Positions 35,736 through 45,848 of a stretch of DNA of 64,000 nt are shown here, one piece after another (within the stretch, counting starts at the first letter, position 1; each line of letters starts with the position of its first letter). The notes under the pieces were generated by a model, which searched no databases, was not told the origin of the DNA, and saw nothing but the letters and a program-made list of their open reading frames with translations. The stretch covers positions 1,860,001-1,924,000 of the forward strand of contig NZ_JAUSXO010000001.1 in the NCBI RefSeq assembly GCF_030816075.1, given 5' to 3'. A program made the position numbers and the translations under genes. Source of the DNA: Arthrobacter agilis. Its GTDB lineage: Bacteria; Actinomycetota; Actinomycetes; Actinomycetales; Micrococcaceae.

Positions 35736-36524
35736 ATGACAACTTCCACGAATCTTCCCGCCGGCGTGCCCGGCGCCCTCGCCGTGTCCGCCACCCCGGA
35801 GGGCGGCGCCGTCGCCGCCCGCGGAGTGTCCAAGAGCTACGGCCGCGGCGAGACCGCCGTGCACGCCATCCGCGACGTCTCCCTCGACTTCGCCCGGGAA
35901 CACTTCACAGCGATCATGGGGCCCTCCGGCTCCGGCAAGTCGACCCTCATGCACTGCCTGGCCGGGCTGGACAGCGTCGACTCCGGCCGCCTCTGGATCG
36001 GCGGGACCGACATCACCGGCCTTCCCGACGCCGAGCTCACGCGCCTGCGCCGGGAGCGGGTCGGCTTCGTCTTCCAGGCCTTCAACCTCGTGCCGACCCT
36101 CACGGCGGAGCAGAACATCACGCTGCCGGTCGCGCTGGCGGGCGGCACGGTGGACGTCGACTGGCTCCAGCAGATCTCCTCCACCCTGGGCCTCTCCGAC
36201 CGGCTGTCCCACCGCCCCCACGAGCTCTCCGGCGGGCAGCAGCAGCGGGTCGCCGTCGCACGTGCCCTGCTCACCCGGCCGGACGTGATCTTCGGGGACG
36301 AACCCACCGGCAACCTGGACTCCGCGACGGGCGCCGAAGTGCTGTCCCTGCTCCGGCGCAGCTGCCGCGAGATGGGCCAGAGCATCATCATGGTGACGCA
36401 CGATCCCGTCGCGGCGTCCTACGCCGACCGCGTGGTCCTGATGAAGGACGGCGAGCTCGTCGGCGAGCTCGAGCAGTCCACGCCCGACGCCATCCTGGGC
36501 GCCCTCGCGCAGCTGGGGGCATGA
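35736..36524 (+). CDS. ABC transporter ATP-binding protein (MacB/LolD type)
   Basis: 262 residues. Walker [14 protein letters not shown]-loop [17 protein letters not shown], signature [16 protein letters not shown], Walker [15 protein letters not shown]-loop VTHD. This is the subtype that pairs with FtsX/MacB-like permeases, which move or release lipids, peptides or antibiotics rather than import solutes. TAGCGT six bases before the ATG fits a leaderless start. One base separates its stop from the permease GTG. Confidence 0.94.
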   Translation: MTTSTNLPAGVPGALAVSATPEGGAVAARGVSKSYGRGETAVHAIRDVSLDFAREHFTAIMGPSGSGKSTLMHCLAGLDSVDSGRLWIGGTDITGLPDAELTRLRRERVGFVFQAFNLVPTLTAEQNITLPVALAGGTVDVDWLQQISSTLGLSDRLSHRPHELSGGQQQRVAVARALLTRPDVIFGDEPTGNLDSATGAEVLSLLRRSCREMGQSIIMVTHDPVAASYADRVVLMKDGELVGELEQSTPDAILGALAQLGA

Positions 36525-36525
36525 C

Positions 36526-39120
36526 GTGCTCCAGATAGCCCTCGCCCAGGTGCGGGTCCACGCCCGCCGCTTCCTCGCCGTCGGCCTCGCCGTGATGCTC
36601 GGGGTCGCCTTCCTCTCCGCCACCCTCATGGTCGGCGCGACCACCACCGCCAGCCTCGGCCGGAGCATCGGCGCCGGCTACGCCACGGCGGATCTCGTCG
36701 TCACCGGGCAGGACGGCTCCGACGTCCCCGCCGACGTGGTCGAGCGGCTCACGGCCGTCCCCGGCGTGGACACCGCGTACGGTCTCGAGCGGGCGTACGG
36801 CCAGCTCGCCACGGGCGCGCAGTCGTCCCTCGCCGTCTTCACCACCACCGCTCCGACCGACCTGGAGAACGCGGAGGTGATCCGCGGCTCCTACCCGGGC
36901 GCGCCGGACGAGGTGGCGCTCGACGAGAAGTCGGCCGAGCGCCTGGGCGTCGTGCCCGGCGACACCGTAGCGCTCGGCGACGGTGGCGCGGCGACCCCCG
37001 GGGCACTCGGCGGTGCCCTGACCGTGACCGGACTCGTCACGCCCAGCGCCGATCCCAGCCTCTCCGGTGCGGTGCAGGTCCTCGCGTCCGCGTCGGTGGT
37101 CCGCGAGCTGACCGGCGGTGATCCCGCCATCCGCAACATCCAGCTCGCCCTGGCCCCCGGGGCCGACGCCGCAGCCGTCCTGGGAGCCGTCACGGCGGTC
37201 CTGGAGGCACCGTCCACGGGTGCGGCCGACACCGGGGAGGCCACCGACCTCTCCGTCCGTACGGCCTCCGAGCAGACCCTTGCCGACGTCGCGCAGCTCT
37301 CGAACGGCAATGACGCGCTCACGGGGATCCTGCTCGCCTTCGCCGCCGTGGCCGTCCTCGTCGCAGGGCTCGTCATCGCGAACACGTTCTCCGTCCTCGT
37401 GGCGCAGCGGACGCGGGAACTCGCCCTGCTGCGCTGCATCGGGGCCGAGCGGCGCCAGATCCGCGCGTCGGTGCTCGTCGAGGCCACCATCGTCGGGTTC
37501 ACCGGCTCCGTGGTCGGCGTGCTGCTCGCCGTGGGCGTGATGGCCGGCCTCGTGGGCCTCGCCCGCGGCACCGACTTCGGCTCCTTCGCCGTCCTGGCCG
37601 TCCCGCCGTCCGCCGTCCTCACGGGGGTCGCCGTGGGCCTGCTGATGACGCTCCTCGCCGCCCTCGTCCCGGCGCGCGCCGCCACGCGCGTGGCGCCGCT
37701 GGCCGCGCTGCGTCCCACCGATCCGGTCCTGGCAGCGAGCAGGAGCGGACGGGTCCGGCTCGCCGTCGGGCTCGCGGCGCTCCTCCTCGGCGTCGCGCTC
37801 CTGGTGCTCGGCGCCTTCTCCGTCGCGATCGGCCCGGCCGTGCTGGGCGGAGCCGTCTCCTTCCTCGGCGTCGTGCTCCTCGCGCCGTTCTTCATCCCGG
37901 CGAGCGTCGCGGCGGCCGGGCGGCTCGCCCGTCCCCTCGGCGTCCCGGGGACCCTCGCGTCGGTCAACGCCGTCCGGAACCCCGCTCGCACCACGGCGTC
38001 GTCCGCGGCCCTGCTCGTCGGCGTGACGCTCGTGACCATGATGATGGTGGGCGCCCAGACCGCGCGCACGTCCTTCGACCGCGAGCTCGACCAGAACTAC
38101 GCCGTGGATCTCGAGGTGAGGGTGCCCGGCTCCTCCTCCGGGACCGGGGGGCAGGCGTCCCGCGTCGACGTCCCCGCCCTCCAGCAGATCGACGGCGTGC
38201 AGACCGCCGTGAAGCTCACCCCGGTGCTGCTGACCGGCGCCGCGGACGGCGGGCAGCTCGTGTACTCGGCGGACGCGGACGACATCGCCGGCGTGCTCCG
38301 CTCCGACGGGGTCCTGCAGGACGGCATGGTCCTCGCACCCCAGACCTGGGAGCAGTCCGAGGTGACACTCGACGGCGGCGACGGCCCCGCCACCCTGCCC
38401 GTCACCGCCACGGACGCCGTGTTCTTCCAGCCCCTGATCACCCAGGCCACGGCGGAACAGCTCGGCGGCACCCCGCCGGGGGCGCTGGAGGCCTACCTGG
38501 GCGAACCGGTGGCCGCCGATCCGGCAACCGCACCGGCGGCCGACGCCGAGGCCTTCGCCACCGCCGTCGGCTCCACCTACTGGCTGAAGCTCACCGACGG
38601 GCTGGACGCGGAGGGCGTCGCGGAGGTGCAGTCGCGGATCGTGGCCGCCACGGGTGTCTCGGAGTACAGCGTCATGGGTCCCGCCCTCGAACGCGTGGCC
38701 TACAACGAGATCATCGACGTGATGCTGCTGATCGTCACGGCCCTGCTCGCCGTGGCGGTGCTCATCGCGCTCATCGGGGTCGCGAACACCCTGTCCCTCT
38801 CCGTCCTGGAACGGCGCCGGGAGAACTCGCTGCTGCGCGCCCTCGGCCTCACCAGGGCCCAGCTGCGCGGGATGCTCGCCGTCGAGGCCGTGCTGATCGC
38901 CGGCGTGGCGGCCCTGCTCGGGTCCGGGCTCGGCATCCTCTACGGCTGGCTCGGCGCGCAGTCCGCGCTCGGCGGCATCGCCCCCGTCAGCCCCGCGGTG
39001 CCCGTGGGCCAGATCGGCGCCGTCCTCCTGGTGGCCGTCGCCGCCGGGCTCCTGGCCTCCGTGCTGCCGGCCCGCCGGGCGGCGCGCCTCTCCCCGGTGG
39101 CCGGGCTCGCCGCCGACTGA
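36526..39120 (+). CDS. ABC transporter permease, double FtsX
   Basis: 864 residues from GTG 36526. Topology: one N-terminal span (FLAVGLAVMLGVAFLSATLM), a large extracytoplasmic MacB-like domain (about 45-255), three spans forming FtsX domain 1 (LTGILLAFAAVAVLVAGLVI; VGFTGSVVGVLLAVGVMAGL; LTGVAVGLLMTLLAALVPAR), then two further spans, a second extracytoplasmic domain (about 510-720) and FtsX domain 2 (MLLIVTALLAVAVLIALIGV; AVEAVLIAGVAALLGSGLGI; IGAVLLVAVAAGLLASVLPA). Such ten-span permeases work with the ATPase just upstream. With the kinase/regulator pair it resembles antibiotic-stress efflux or release modules. Confidence 0.92.
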   Translation: MLQIALAQVRVHARRFLAVGLAVMLGVAFLSATLMVGATTTASLGRSIGAGYATADLVVTGQDGSDVPADVVERLTAVPGVDTAYGLERAYGQLATGAQSSLAVFTTTAPTDLENAEVIRGSYPGAPDEVALDEKSAERLGVVPGDTVALGDGGAATPGALGGALTVTGLVTPSADPSLSGAVQVLASASVVRELTGGDPAIRNIQLALAPGADAAAVLGAVTAVLEAPSTGAADTGEATDLSVRTASEQTLADVAQLSNGNDALTGILLAFAAVAVLVAGLVIANTFSVLVAQRTRELALLRCIGAERRQIRASVLVEATIVGFTGSVVGVLLAVGVMAGLVGLARGTDFGSFAVLAVPPSAVLTGVAVGLLMTLLAALVPARAATRVAPLAALRPTDPVLAASRSGRVRLAVGLAALLLGVALLVLGAFSVAIGPAVLGGAVSFLGVVLLAPFFIPASVAAAGRLARPLGVPGTLASVNAVRNPARTTASSAALLVGVTLVTMMMVGAQTARTSFDRELDQNYAVDLEVRVPGSSSGTGGQASRVDVPALQQIDGVQTAVKLTPVLLTGAADGGQLVYSADADDIAGVLRSDGVLQDGMVLAPQTWEQSEVTLDGGDGPATLPVTATDAVFFQPLITQATAEQLGGTPPGALEAYLGEPVAADPATAPAADAEAFATAVGSTYWLKLTDGLDAEGVAEVQSRIVAATGVSEYSVMGPALERVAYNEIIDVMLLIVTALLAVAVLIALIGVANTLSLSVLERRRENSLLRALGLTRAQLRGMLAVEAVLIAGVAALLGSGLGILYGWLGAQSALGGIAPVSPAVPVGQIGAVLLVAVAAGLLASVLPARRAARLSPVAGLAAD

Positions 39121-39126
39121 GGACGG

Positions 39127-39209
39127 GGCGCACCGCGCCCTTCCCGGGCCGCGGTGCGCCGGCCGCCGGCAGCGCGGGTCCACCGGGTCGCAAGAGCCGG
39201 TGGACCCGC
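39127..39209 (+). terminator. Two tandem terminator-like hairpins
   Basis: GGCGCACCGCG (39127-39137) pairs with its complement at 39150-39160; 13 bp further on GCGGGTCCACCGG (39174-39186) pairs with 39197-39209. Both stems are perfect. They follow the permease gene and precede the next gene on the same strand. Confidence 0.75.
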
Positions 39210-39279
39210 CGTGCCGCTATCCCTGCCGAACTGCGCTGCCGTAGGGTGATGGACTGGACAATCCATGGAAGGAGAAACC

Positions 39280-39819
39280 ATGTCGCGTGCCGCGGACGGC
39301 ATCCCCCTGCGCCAGCTGGACCTGGACACCCTGCTGCCCTACCTCGACGTGCACCTCGTGGGTGCCACGAACGGGGTCCGGCTGTTCAAGGCAGCGCGGG
39401 TCTCCTGGGCGGGGACCCCCCATGAAGAGGACTTCGAGCGCCTGCGGCAGGAGATCAACGAGGAGCGCGCCTTCCTCAAGCGGCTGATCAGGTCGCTCGG
39501 GCACCGGCCCGGCGTCGTCAAGATGGCGGCTGCCCGGGCGATGTCCGTGGTGGCCGAACTCGATCCCCTGAACCCGATGCGCCGCAGGGCGACCACGGGC
39601 GCGCAGCTTGAACTCGAGGCCCTGCAGTCACTGGTGCGGGGCAAGGAGTCGCTGTGGTCCACGCTCCTCGCCCTGTCGTCGGCAGCGACGGCGAGCGCGG
39701 GCGACACCGTCCTCGACCGGCCGGCCCTCGAACGGCTGCTCGAAGCATCGAGGCGGCAGCAGGACACCGTGGCGCGGATCATGCGGGAGACCGCCCCGGC
39801 GCGCTTCCTGCGCTACTGA
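39280..39819 (+). CDS. Hypothetical helical protein
   Basis: 179 residues from ATG 39280, with AAGGAGAAA just upstream. Nearly all helix, charged and soluble: LRQLDLDTLLPYLDVHLVGA, HEEDFERLRQEINEERAFLK, LIRSLGHRPGVVKMAAARAM, LEALQSLVRGKESLWSTLLA, RRQQDTVARIMRETAPARF. No signal peptide or recognisable catalytic motif. The pattern is reminiscent of four-helix-bundle proteins, but I do not recognise the family. It is monocistronic and converges with metG. Confidence 0.75.
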   Translation: MSRAADGIPLRQLDLDTLLPYLDVHLVGATNGVRLFKAARVSWAGTPHEEDFERLRQEINEERAFLKRLIRSLGHRPGVVKMAAARAMSVVAELDPLNPMRRRATTGAQLELEALQSLVRGKESLWSTLLALSSAATASAGDTVLDRPALERLLEASRRQQDTVARIMRETAPARFLRY

Positions 39820-39922
39820 GCGTCGGACCCGGAACGAGCACTGGCCCACGCCGGGCGCCCGCGCAGGCGGCCAGCGGAAGGCCTGCGCGGTCCCGGGACT
39901 GCTCTTCCCGTCTCCTTCCCGC

Positions 39923-41494
39923 CTACTCCCCCGCGGGCTCCTCGTACTTCGGGAACACCGGCGTCGGCGCCGGCAGCGGCGTCCCGGGCTCGATCCGCCG
40001 GTCCAGCGCGGCGAACACACGGCGCCCGTCGTCGTCCGCCGTCCCCTGGCCGAGGGCCGTGAGGATCCGGCCGGCCCCGGACGGCATGACGGGCTGGGCG
40101 AGGACGGCCACCACCCGCAGCACCTCGAGCGTCACGTAGAGGACCGTGTTCATGCGCTCGGGGTCCGTCTTCCGGAGGACCCACGGCTGCTGCTCGGCGA
40201 AGTACGCGTTCGTGTCGCCGAGGACGGCCCAGACGGCCTCGAGCGCCCGCGAGAACTCCTGCCGGTCGAACGCGGCACGGCAGGTATCGAGCAGGGCGTG
40301 TGCCTGATCGAGGATCTGCGTGTCCGCGAGGTCGAACTCCGCCGGCTGCGGGACGGCGCCGCCGCAGTTCTTGGCCACCATGGAGAGCGAGCGCTGCGCC
40401 AGGTTGCCGAAGTTGTTCGCGAGGTCGGCGTTCATGCGTCCCACAACGGCCTCGTGGCTGTAGGAACCGTCCGCGCCGAACGGGACCTCGCGGAGGAGGA
40501 AGAAGCGCACCTGGTCCAGGCCGTACTGGTCCACCCAGTCGGCGGGGGCCACGGTGTTGCCGAGCGACTTGGACATCTTGACGCCCTTGTTGTGCAGGAA
40601 GCCGTGGATCATGACGCGCTTCGGGACCTCGAGCCCCGCGGACAGGAGGAAGGCGGGCCAGTAGATGGCGTGGAAGCGTGAGATGTCCTTGCCGATCACG
40701 TGCACGTCCGCCGGCCAGAACGTCCGGAACCGCTCGGATCCGGTGTCGGGGAAGCCGACGCCCGTGAGGTAGTTCGTGAGCGCGTCGACCCAGACGTACA
40801 TGACGTGCCGGGGATTGCCGGGGACCGGGACGCCCCAGTCGAAGGTGGTGCGGCTGATGGAGAGGTCCTCCAGGCCGCGCCGCACGAAGGAGATGACCTC
40901 GTTGAAGCGGGACTGCGGCGCACCGAACTCGGGCTGCGCCTCGTAGAGGTCCAGCAGCCTCTGCTGATAGGCCGAGAGCCGGAAGAAGTAGCTCTCCTCC
41001 TCGGTCCAGGTGACCTCCGTGTCGGTCTCCTTCGCGTACCGCACGCCGTCCTCGCGGACCTCCGTCTCGTCCTCGCCCCAGAACGCCTCGTCCCGGACGG
41101 AGTACCAGCCCGCGTACTTGTCGAGGTAGATGTCCCCGTTCGCCTCCATGCGCTTCCAGATCTCGGTCGCGGCGGCGTAGTGGTCCGCGTCCGTGGTGCG
41201 GATGAAGCGGTCGTAGGAGGTGCCCACGACATCGTTCATGTCCCGGAACGCCAGCGCGTTGCGCGTGGCGAGCTCCCGCACGGGGATGCCTTCCCGGTCC
41301 GCCGCCTGCTGCATCTTCAGGCCGTGCTCGTCCGTCCCCGTGAGGTACATGACGTCGAAACCGTCGAGGCGCTTGAAGCGCGCCATGGCGTCGACGGCGA
41401 TCGTCTCGTAGGCGTGCCCGATGTGCGGCACGCCGTTCGGGTAGGAGATGGCCGTGGTGATGTAGAACGAGGGCTTTGCATCTGGGGAAGTCAC
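39923..41494 (-). CDS. metG: Methionyl-tRNA synthetase
   Basis: 523 residues from GTG 41494; TAATTT six nt upstream and no ribosome site suggest a leaderless start. HIGH motif [24 protein letters not shown] in [20 protein letters not shown], and [15 protein letters not shown]. No zinc-knuckle cysteines are seen in the connective region, so this is the zinc-free type, and there is no C-terminal dimerisation (EMAP) domain. The anticodon-binding helical domain occupies about 390-510. It follows the formamidase gene on the same strand after 56 bp. Confidence 0.96.
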   Translation of the reverse strand: MTSPDAKPSFYITTAISYPNGVPHIGHAYETIAVDAMARFKRLDGFDVMYLTGTDEHGLKMQQAADREGIPVRELATRNALAFRDMNDVVGTSYDRFIRTTDADHYAAATEIWKRMEANGDIYLDKYAGWYSVRDEAFWGEDETEVREDGVRYAKETDTEVTWTEEESYFFRLSAYQQRLLDLYEAQPEFGAPQSRFNEVISFVRRGLEDLSISRTTFDWGVPVPGNPRHVMYVWVDALTNYLTGVGFPDTGSERFRTFWPADVHVIGKDISRFHAIYWPAFLLSAGLEVPKRVMIHGFLHNKGVKMSKSLGNTVAPADWVDQYGLDQVRFFLLREVPFGADGSYSHEAVVGRMNADLANNFGNLAQRSLSMVAKNCGGAVPQPAEFDLADTQILDQAHALLDTCRAAFDRQEFSRALEAVWAVLGDTNAYFAEQQPWVLRKTDPERMNTVLYVTLEVLRVVAVLAQPVMPSGAGRILTALGQGTADDDGRRVFAALDRRIEPGTPLPAPTPVFPKYEEPAGE

Positions 41495-41550
41495 CCTACG
41501 AAATTACCCCGGCGCGGCGTCAATTGCCCAAGCGGGAAGGCGCGGAGGGT

Positions 41551-42504
41551 TCAGGCCGCCCCGACGGCGTCGAGCCCCAGCACGGCGTGCACACCCCACG
41601 TCTGGTTCGCGATCTGCGTGACCCGCAGGTCGACGACGGAGCTCGCCAGCGCGAGCGCGGCCTTCCGCTCCAGGCCGTGGAGCTGCTGGAGCCACGTGAG
41701 CATGGCCCCGAGGGCCTCCGCCGTCGCCCGGTTCAGGTCGGCGTCGAAACCGAACGTGATGCGCGCGGTCGGCGTGAGCGCGTGGATGCTGTCCAGCGGG
41801 GCGTCCCGGACGAGGTCGACGGTGATCGTCGTCGTCATGCCGCACTCGATGGCCGTGCCGCCCACCTCGCCGTCGCCCTGGGCGGCGTGGCCGTCGCCGA
41901 GGTGCAGCAGCGCGCCGGGCACGGTGACCGGCAGGAACAGCGTGGAGCCGGCCGTGAGCTCACGGCAGTCGATATTGCCGCCGCCGGCCGCGCGGGGCGG
42001 GGTCGTCGAGTGCTCACCCGGTTCGGCGGGCGGCAGCCCGACCACCCCGAGGAACGGGGCGAGCCGGACCACGTGGCCGTACTGGTCGGTGGCCGTCCCG
42101 GCGTCCCGGTCCAGGTCCCAGAGCAGCCAGGCGGGGTCCGTGCCCTCCAGTCCGAGGAGGCGGGCGAACTCGTCGTTCCGCCGGGCCGCCGCCGTCCACC
42201 CCCAGTCGGCCGGCTCGAGGGACTCGAAGCGGACCGCCAGCACGTCGCCCGGCACGGCCCCGGCCACCTCGATCGGGCCGGTCAGCGCGTGGCCCTGCCG
42301 GTCCGGGAACCGGTAGGGCGTGACCGCTCCGGGTGTGGCCTGCCGTTCGAGGTGCCCCCTCGCGTCGAGGGACTCGACGACCACGCGGTCGCCTGGCTCG
42401 ACGCGCAGGACCGGCGGGGTGTCCCGCGAGAGGACCTGCGTCGCCGTCGCCTGTTCGGCGGGGAGGTGGTGGGTGGTCCTGGGCTCGGATCCGGTGGTGG
42501 TCAT
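41551..42504 (-). CDS. Acetamidase/formamidase family protein
   Basis: 317 residues. Matches the acetamidase/formamidase (FmdA_AmdA) family, zinc-type amidohydrolases that release ammonia from short amides: RVEPGDRVVVESLDA, HALTGPIEVAGAVPGDVLAV, PPRAAGGGNIDCRELTAGST, LFLPVTVPGALLHLGDGHAA, QGDGEVGGTAIECGMTTTIT. The GHAAQGDGEV and GGNIDC motifs with conserved acidic and His residues are present. Its ATG shares one base with the serA stop (TGATG), so translation is coupled. Functional connection with serine synthesis is not obvious. Confidence 0.88.
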   Translation of the reverse strand: MTTTGSEPRTTHHLPAEQATATQVLSRDTPPVLRVEPGDRVVVESLDARGHLERQATPGAVTPYRFPDRQGHALTGPIEVAGAVPGDVLAVRFESLEPADWGWTAAARRNDEFARLLGLEGTDPAWLLWDLDRDAGTATDQYGHVVRLAPFLGVVGLPPAEPGEHSTTPPRAAGGGNIDCRELTAGSTLFLPVTVPGALLHLGDGHAAQGDGEVGGTAIECGMTTTITVDLVRDAPLDSIHALTPTARITFGFDADLNRATAEALGAMLTWLQQLHGLERKAALALASSVVDLRVTQIANQTWGVHAVLGLDAVGAA

Positions 42505-44096
42505 CAGTCCTGCAGATCCACTTCGCGGGCCACGGTGGCGCCGATCTCGGCGCGGATCGCGTCGAGGACGTCCTGCGGCACGGAGCTGTCCACGGTGAGC
42601 AGGGACAGCGCCTGGCCGCCCTCCTTGTTGCGTGCCACCTGCATGCCGGCGATGTTGATGTCCCGTTCGCCGAGGAGCCGGCCGAGGGTCCCGATGACGC
42701 CGGGACGGTCGGCGTAGAGCAGCACCAGGAGGTGGTCGCTGATGGGGATCTCGAGGTCGTAGCCGTTGACGCCGACCAGCTTCTCCACCTGCTTCGGTCC
42801 GGTCAGCGTGCCGGCCACCGAGATCCGGCTGCCGTCGGAGAGGGCACCGCGCAGCCGGAGGACGTTGCGGTACTCCTCCGACTCCGGCGTGGTGACGAGC
42901 CGGGAGGTGACGCCGCGCTGCTCCGCGAGGACGGGCGCGTTCACGTAGGAGACCTGCTCCGAGACGACGTCGGTGAACACCCCCTTGAGCGCGGCGAGCT
43001 CGAGCGCCTTCACGTCGAGGGCGGCGATCTCACCCGCCACCTCGATGTCGATCTGCGTGAGCGAGGCATGCGTGAGCGCCGTGAAGATGCGGCCGAGCTT
43101 CTCCATGAGCGGGATGCCGGGGCGCACCGCCGGGTCGATCACGCCGCCGGCCACGTTCACGGCGTCGGGCACGAGCTCGCCGGCCAGCGCCAGGCGGACC
43201 GATTTCGCCACCGAGATCCCGGCCTTCTCCTGGGCCTCGGCGGTGGACGCCCCGAGGTGCGGGGTCACCACGACGCTGTCGTGCGCGAAGAACGGGAGGT
43301 CGGTGCTCGGTTCCGCCACGAAGACGTCCACGCCGGCTCCGGCGATCTGCCCCTGCTCGAGGGCGGCCTGCAGGGCGTCCTCGTCCACCAGTCCGCCGCG
43401 CGCCACATTGACCACGTACGCGGTGTCCTTCATGAGCGCGAAGGCGTCCGCGCCGAGCATCCCGACGGTCTCGGGTGTCTTCGGCATGTGGATCGTCACG
43501 AAGTCCGACTCGCGCAGGAGCTCCTCGAGGGAGACGAGCCGCACGTTGAGCTGGGCCGCCCGGGCCGACGTGACGTAGGGATCATAGGCGAGGATCTGCG
43601 TGCCGAAGCCCTGCAGCCGCGCCGCGACGAGCGCGCCGATGCGTCCGAGCCCGATGATGCCGACGTTCTTCTCGTACAGTTCCGTGCCCGAGTACTTCGA
43701 GCGCTTCCACTCCCCCGCCTTCAGGGCGGCGCTGGCCTGCGGGATGTTGCGCGCGAGGCTCAGGATGTGGCCGACGGTCAGTTCGGCGGCCGAGATGATG
43801 TTCGACGTCGGCGCGTTCACCACCATGACGCCGGCCTGCGTCGCGGCCTTGATATCGACGTTGTCGAGGCCCACGCCGGCGCGCGCGATGACCTTCAGCC
43901 TCGGTGCGGCCCGGATGGCCTCCTCGTCCATGCGGGTGGCCGAGCGCACCAGGACGGCGTCGACGTCGGCGAGGGCTCCGAGGAGCTGCGCGCGGTCGGC
44001 GCCGTCGGTGCTGCGGATCTCGAAATCGGGGCCGAGGGCCTCGACGGTGGCGGGTGAGAGTTCCTCGGCGAGGAGCACGACGGGTCTGGTGGTCAC
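42504..44096 (-). CDS. serA: D-3-phosphoglycerate dehydrogenase
   Basis: 530 residues from GTG 44096, with AAGGAA upstream. First step of serine synthesis, 3-phosphoglycerate to phosphohydroxypyruvate. Long actinobacterial type: catalytic/nucleotide domains (VIARAGVGLDNVDIKAATQA; NVGIIGLGRIGALVAARLQG; VNVARGGLVDEDALQAAL; catalytic His in TPHLGAS), an intervening ASB domain (about 310-450), and a C-terminal ACT domain (HLLVLLYADRPGVIGTLGRL, DINIAGMQVARNKEGG) for serine feedback. Separated from ilvC by a strong terminator-like hairpin. Confidence 0.95.
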   Translation of the reverse strand: MTTRPVVLLAEELSPATVEALGPDFEIRSTDGADRAQLLGALADVDAVLVRSATRMDEEAIRAAPRLKVIARAGVGLDNVDIKAATQAGVMVVNAPTSNIISAAELTVGHILSLARNIPQASAALKAGEWKRSKYSGTELYEKNVGIIGLGRIGALVAARLQGFGTQILAYDPYVTSARAAQLNVRLVSLEELLRESDFVTIHMPKTPETVGMLGADAFALMKDTAYVVNVARGGLVDEDALQAALEQGQIAGAGVDVFVAEPSTDLPFFAHDSVVVTPHLGASTAEAQEKAGISVAKSVRLALAGELVPDAVNVAGGVIDPAVRPGIPLMEKLGRIFTALTHASLTQIDIEVAGEIAALDVKALELAALKGVFTDVVSEQVSYVNAPVLAEQRGVTSRLVTTPESEEYRNVLRLRGALSDGSRISVAGTLTGPKQVEKLVGVNGYDLEIPISDHLLVLLYADRPGVIGTLGRLLGERDINIAGMQVARNKEGGQALSLLTVDSSVPQDVLDAIRAEIGATVAREVDLQD

Positions 44097-44189
44097 GGGG
44101 ATTCCTTCGGGACGGGAGGGGCGGGATCGGGGGCGGAGCGGGCGGTGCCGGACAGGACCGAACGGGGCCGGTCGGGCCCGGACACACGT

Positions 44190-44238
44190 CCGGCAGGGCA
44201 CCTGCTCGTCGTCGAGCGCCAGGCGGGTGCCCTGCCGG
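44190..44238 (-). terminator. Terminator between ilvC and serA
   Basis: CCGGCAGGGCACC (44190-44202) pairs perfectly with GGTGCCCTGCCGG (44226-44238), extended by three more pairs including a G-U. It lies 12 bp after the ilvC stop on the minus strand and about 90 bp before the serA start. Confidence 0.85.
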
Positions 44239-44250
44239 GAGGGGACGGCG

Positions 44251-45327
<1,077 letters not shown>

Positions 45328-45846
45328 TCAGGCACTGCGCAGGGCTTGACTCGAGCCGCTCATCGACTTCGCGCCGCGGCCGATCGCCAGGGTGCCGGAC
45401 TGCACGATCTCGCGGATCCCGAACGGCTCGAGGACGGACAGCAGCGCCGAGAGCTTCTCGGGGGTGCCCGTGGCCTCGATGATCAGCGAGTCGATCGCCA
45501 CGTCCACGACGGAGGCGCGGAACAGGTCCGCGGCCTGCGTCACCTGAAGGCGTGTGGCGGCGTCGGCCCGCACCTTGATGAGGACGTGGTCGCGCTGCAC
45601 CGACTGCTCGGTGGTCAGTTCGACGATCTTGAGCACGTTGATGAGCTTGTTCAGCTGCTTGGTGACCTGCTCGAGGAGGTCACCCTCGGCCTCGACCACG
45701 ACCGTGATGCGGGACATGCCCGGGATCTCGGTGGGGCCCACGGCGAGCGAGTTGATGTTGAACGCACGCCGCGCGAAGAGGCTGGCCACGCGGGTCAGCA
45801 CGCCGGGTACGTCCTCGACGAGCACGGAGAGTGTGTGTCGTGCCAT
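45328..45846 (-). CDS. ilvN: Acetolactate synthase small subunit
   Basis: 172 residues with an AGGAGGACT ribosome site. Regulatory subunit of acetohydroxyacid synthase: N-terminal ACT domain RHTLSVLVEDVPGVLTRVAS, FNINSLAVGPTEIPGMSRIT, then the C-terminal ALS_ss_C domain (VLIKVRADAATRLQVTQAAD, SVLEPFGIREIVQSGTLAIG). Confers valine feedback inhibition on IlvB. Begins 2 bp after the ilvB stop. Confidence 0.95.
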   Translation of the reverse strand: MARHTLSVLVEDVPGVLTRVASLFARRAFNINSLAVGPTEIPGMSRITVVVEAEGDLLEQVTKQLNKLINVLKIVELTTEQSVQRDHVLIKVRADAATRLQVTQAADLFRASVVDVAIDSLIIEATGTPEKLSALLSVLEPFGIREIVQSGTLAIGRGAKSMSGSSQALRSA

Positions 45847-45848
45847 GG

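Noticed and set aside
36388..39183. Open minus-strand frame of about 930 codons opposite the ABC permease
   Set aside because: Same artefact: no ribosome site and repetitive Gly/Asp/His/Arg composition opposite a gene with clear FtsX domains.
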